The translations under genes and the position numbers were made by a program. A stretch of DNA of 9,260 nt from Methylococcales bacterium (lineage in GTDB: Bacteria; Pseudomonadota; Gammaproteobacteria; Methylococcales; Methylomonadaceae): contig JAGLBU010000154.1 of assembly GCA_023146575.1 (NCBI GenBank), forward strand, positions 1 to 9,260, read 5' to 3'. Every line of letters begins with the position of its first letter. The stretch's first letter is position 1. A model generated the notes under the pieces. The model saw only the letters and a program-made list of their open reading frames with translations, was not told the DNA's origin and ran no database searches. Of the stretch, positions 7,206-9,260 are shown piece after piece.

Positions 7206-8465
7206 TTAATGTCGCTTCATTGACAGAAAAAAATCGACGTTGGTTTTAAAGTCTTTTAATTTACCTAACAAAAATTGAGAGGCGGCCATTTCATCCATTG
7301 GTTGCAATATTTTTCGCAATATCCATGTTTGTTGCAATTCAGTTGGATCAACCAAGTATTCTTCACGTCGTGTCCCTGAACGATTTATATTAATGGCAGG
7401 ATAAACGCGTTTTTCAGCAATTTTTCGATCTAAATGCAATTCCATATTACCTGTGCCTTTAAATTCTTCAAAAATAACCTCATCCATCCGAGAGCCTGTA
7501 TCCACTAAGGCGGTTGCAATAATGGTTAAACTACCACCTTCTTCAATATTACGCGCCGCTCCAAAAAAACGTTTTGGTTTTTCTAGTGCATTGGCATCAA
7601 CGCCCCCTGATAAAATTTTACCAGAAGAAGGTGCGACCATATTATAGGCACGGGCTAAACGGGTAATGGAATCTAACAAAATAACCACATCATGTTTATG
7701 TTCGACTAAACGGCGGGCTTTTTCAATTACCATATCCGCTACTTGTACGTGACGAGTCGCAGGCTCATCAAAGGTACTTGAAACCACTTCACCTCGAACA
7801 CAACGCTCCATTTCGGTCACTTCCTCAGGGCGCTCATCAATTAATAAAACAATTAGATAACATTCTGGGTTATTTTCAGCAATCGCATGGGCAATATGCT
7901 GTAAAATCATGGTTTTACCCGCTTTTGGTGGCGAAACAATTAACCCCCGTTGACCTTTTCCAATCGGGGCAATCAGATCAATAATACGACCTGTTAAATC
8001 TTCGCTGGTTCCATTGCCCTGTTCTAATACAAAGCGCTGATTAGCAAATAAAGGCGTTAAGTTAGAAAAAAGAATTTTATGCTTGGCATTTTCAGGGGGC
8101 TCATAATTGATTTTTTCAACTTTGAGCATCGCAAAATAACGCTCACTGTCTTTAGGCGGACGAATTTTACCGCTGATGGTATCTCCTGTTCGAAGATTAA
8201 ATCGTCGTATTTGACTTGGGGAAATATAAATATCATCTGGCCCTGCCAAATAAGAGCAACCAGGGGTTCGTAAAAAACCAAAGCCATCTTGTAATATTTC
8301 TAAAACGCCATCGCCAAAAATATCTTCACCACTTTTTGCTTGTGCTTTCAAAATAGTAAAAATAAGCTCTTGCTTTCGAGTTCTGGCAACATTTTCTAAC
8401 CCCAAAGACTCTGCTATTTCGATAATTTGACCAATGGCTTTTAACTTTAACTCGGTAAGATTCAT
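7206..8465 (-). CDS. rho: Transcription termination factor Rho
   Basis: Hexameric RNA-dependent ATPase and translocase that ends untranslated transcripts. It is 419 residues long, as in E. coli, with the same numbering at key sites. The N-terminal domain (1-47) is followed by the primary RNA-binding cold-shock fold with the RNP-like DGFGFLR (60-66) and Y80. The ATPase has Walker A PPKAGKT (179-185, K181/K184), catalytic E211, Walker B ending at D265, Q-loop about 278-290, R-loop about 322-326 and arginine finger R366. The ATG at 8463-8465 is the only start matching MNLTELK; the frame closes upstream at a TGA with no other start between. No Shine-Dalgarno precedes it (the upstream bases read ATTCCATATTAT), so basal translation may be modest. 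The leader carries a rut-like stretch, consistent with autogenous control. Confidence 0.98.
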   Translation of the reverse strand: MNLTELKLKAIGQIIEIAESLGLENVARTRKQELIFTILKAQAKSGEDIFGDGVLEILQDGFGFLRTPGCSYLAGPDDIYISPSQIRRFNLRTGDTISGKIRPPKDSERYFAMLKVEKINYEPPENAKHKILFSNLTPLFANQRFVLEQGNGTSEDLTGRIIDLIAPIGKGQRGLIVSPPKAGKTMILQHIAHAIAENNPECYLIVLLIDERPEEVTEMERCVRGEVVSSTFDEPATRHVQVADMVIEKARRLVEHKHDVVILLDSITRLARAYNMVAPSSGKILSGGVDANALEKPKRFFGAARNIEEGGSLTIIATALVDTGSRMDEVIFEEFKGTGNMELHLDRKIAEKRVYPAININRSGTRREEYLVDPTELQQTWILRKILQPMDEMAASQFLLGKLKDFKTNVDFFLSMKRH

Positions 8466-8514
8466 ATAATATGGAATTTTTGGATATAAAACGGCGGAAA
8501 ATCCGTGACAACCT

Positions 8515-8561
8515 GTTCAGTTAGATTGTTAGGTATTAGTAGAAGAATAATGGTAGATTAG
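8515..8561 (-). promoter_or_regulatory. Rut-like C-rich, G-poor stretch in the rho leader (candidate autoregulatory site)
   Basis: Read on the minus strand, this 47-base part of the rho leader contains 13 C and one G, with C spaced through CTA, CTT and CCT units and no obvious stem. Such C-over-G bubbles of unstructured RNA are the classical signature of Rho loading sites. It lies between the predicted rho transcription start (near 8600) and the ATG. In E. coli, rho is autoregulated by Rho-dependent termination in its leader. That this site does the same is inference. Confidence 0.45.
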
Positions 8562-8606
8562 CGCGTTAAGGCTACAAGAAGCGCAACCTATATATTGTGA
8601 CTAGAA

Positions 8607-8635
8607 ATTATAACGCAAAAACCAGACCCGTCCAA
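8607..8635 (-). promoter_or_regulatory. Sigma-70 promoter for rho
   Basis: On the minus strand, TTGGAC (8630-8635) and a perfect TATAAT (8607-8612) are separated by exactly 17 bases. The expected start near 8600 would give a leader of about 135 bases before the rho ATG. The -35 box is a poor match (3/6). No terminator separates trxA from this promoter, so read-through from trxA could also supply rho. Confidence 0.6.
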
Positions 8636-8682
8636 GTATTTTAACCCGGATGAATCTGATTTTATGGAATGTAGCTGTGAGA

Positions 8683-9009
8683 TTAAAGATTCGCCTCAAT
8701 AAAAACGGACATTTCTTTTTTTGATAAAGCGCCTACTTTCGTCGCTTCTACTTCACCGTCTTTAAAAATCATCAAGGTTGGAATTCCTCGAACCCCATAG
8801 TGTTGTGGGGTATCAGAATTGTCATCAATATTAAGCTTAGCAACGATGATTTTACCAGCATAGTCATCTGCAATTTCATTTAAAATGGGGGCAATCATTT
8901 TGCAAGGGCCGCACCATTCAGCCCAATAATCGACTAATACGGGCATTTTCGCCTGAAGAACCACTTCATTAAATTGACTATCCGTTACAGAAAGGACTAA
9001 GTCGCTCAC
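8683..9009 (-). CDS. trxA: Thioredoxin 1
   Basis: Small cytoplasmic dithiol reductase serving ribonucleotide reductase, peroxiredoxins and PAPS or methionine sulfoxide reductases. The 108 residues match E. coli TrxA. Visible are the active site WCGPC at 32-36 (C33, C36), the buried D27, the cis-proline P77 in RGIPTLMIF, and the YGVRGIPT fold motif. The start is GTG (9007-9009), which gives [13 protein letters not shown], parallel to MSDKIIHLTDDSF in E. coli. A GGAG Shine-Dalgarno lies 7 bases upstream at 9017-9020. It is divergent from rhlB and followed by rho, the usual gammaproteobacterial order. Confidence 0.97.
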   Translation of the reverse strand: MSDLVLSVTDSQFNEVVLQAKMPVLVDYWAEWCGPCKMIAPILNEIADDYAGKIIVAKLNIDDNSDTPQHYGVRGIPTLMIFKDGEVEATKVGALSKKEMSVFIEANL

Positions 9010-9038
9010 ACTATTTCTCCGAAATTCTAAAAACTGCG

Positions 9039-9068
9039 ACTATAGGAGAATTAGCGTTATCTTGTCAA
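9039..9068 (-). promoter_or_regulatory. Strong sigma-70 promoter for trxA
   Basis: On the minus strand a perfect TTGACA (9063-9068) and TATAGT (9039-9044, 5/6) are separated by 18 bases. Transcription would start near 9032, leaving a leader of about 23 bases that contains the GGAG site. The -35 box sits in a short palindrome, TTGTCAA on the plus strand, which also reads as a -35-like TTGTCA toward rhlB. Confidence 0.75.
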
Positions 9069-9108
9069 TCAATTTTAATCAAATTAGTTTTTAAGTTATC
9101 CTATCACC

Positions 9109-9260
9109 ATGAACAATACACACTTAACTCAAACACGCTTTAGTAATTTAGAATTATCTACTTCAATCCTGAAAGGCTTAAAAGCGGCTAATTTCAAACT
9201 TTGCAGCCCGATTCAAGATAAAACTCTGCCGCTCACTTTACGTGAAAGAGATGTGATGGG
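9109..9260 (+). CDS. rhlB: ATP-dependent RNA helicase RhlB, N-terminal fragment cut by window edge
   Basis: The first 50 codons plus two bases of a DEAD-box RNA helicase. In E. coli, RhlB unwinds structured RNA for the RNase E/PNPase degradosome. The fragment begins MNNTHLTQTRFSNLEL, close to the MSKTHLTEQKFSDF start of E. coli RhlB. It contains the Q motif: F11, the hydrophobic helix to about F29, then C-S-P-I-Q at 32-36, followed by LPLTLRERDVMG leading toward Walker A. The Walker A, DEAD and later motifs lie outside. There is no clear Shine-Dalgarno before the ATG. The divergent pairing with trxA supports RhlB over other DEAD-box paralogs. Confidence 0.88.
   Translation, partial: MNNTHLTQTRFSNLELSTSILKGLKAANFKLCSPIQDKTLPLTLRERDVM

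Noticed and set aside
8491..8506. ACGG/CCGT hairpin followed by TTTT in the rho leader, as an intrinsic attenuator
   Set aside because: The stem is only 4 bp with an 8-base loop and the T run is four long; it competes with an equally weak CGGA/TCCG stem.
8326..8511. A 61-codon minus-strand frame starting with TTG in the rho leader, as a possible leader peptide
   Set aside because: It has no properly spaced Shine-Dalgarno and runs far into rho out of frame; most of its length is a shadow of rho codons, and it resembles no known leader peptide.

Overview
The window is an A+T-rich stretch of a gammaproteobacterial chromosome made up mostly of core genes. PriA keeps the E. coli zinc-ligand spacing exactly. 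Rho is 419 residues long, the same as E. coli Rho, and aligns without gaps at its key motifs. The divergent rhlB / trxA-rho arrangement is a classic gammaproteobacterial one. A+T-rich methylotrophic or sulfur-oxidising lineages such as Methylococcales would fit, but that is a guess; the class assignment is firm and the order is not.

Left part, plus strand (1-2820): the C-terminal 440 residues of primosomal helicase PriA (cut by the window edge), then a complete periplasmic Do/DegQ-type serine protease closed by a strong rho-independent terminator. The terminator also faces the next, convergent unit.

Middle, minus strand (2826-4855): a three-domain signalling protein (receiver, PP2C/SpoIIE phosphatase, RsbW-like HATPase), the architecture of HsbR/CrsR partner-switching regulators. 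Just downstream is an unrecognised 88-residue acidic protein with two membrane segments. No STAS anti-anti-sigma partner lies in the window. An A+T-rich divergent intergenic region (4856-5122) follows, then a plus-strand gene for a small lipoprotein of unknown function.

Right part, minus strand (5547-9009): reading in transcription order, trxA (thioredoxin 1), rho, a glutaredoxin-like DUF836-type thiol protein and fumC (class II fumarase). trxA and rho each have a recognisable sigma-70 promoter. The rho leader contains a C-rich, almost G-free stretch that looks like a rut site, as expected for autogenous attenuation. The grx-like gene follows rho by 32 bases and overlaps fumC by 8 bases, so the three probably form one transcript. 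At the right edge, divergent from trxA, the first 50 codons of rhlB (DEAD-box RNA helicase) are present.

No mobile element, CRISPR array, tRNA or rRNA was seen, and no stretch over 300 bases lacks a gene. The least ordinary parts are the partner-switching regulator with its small membrane neighbour, the rho leader, and the control region of the lipoprotein gene.
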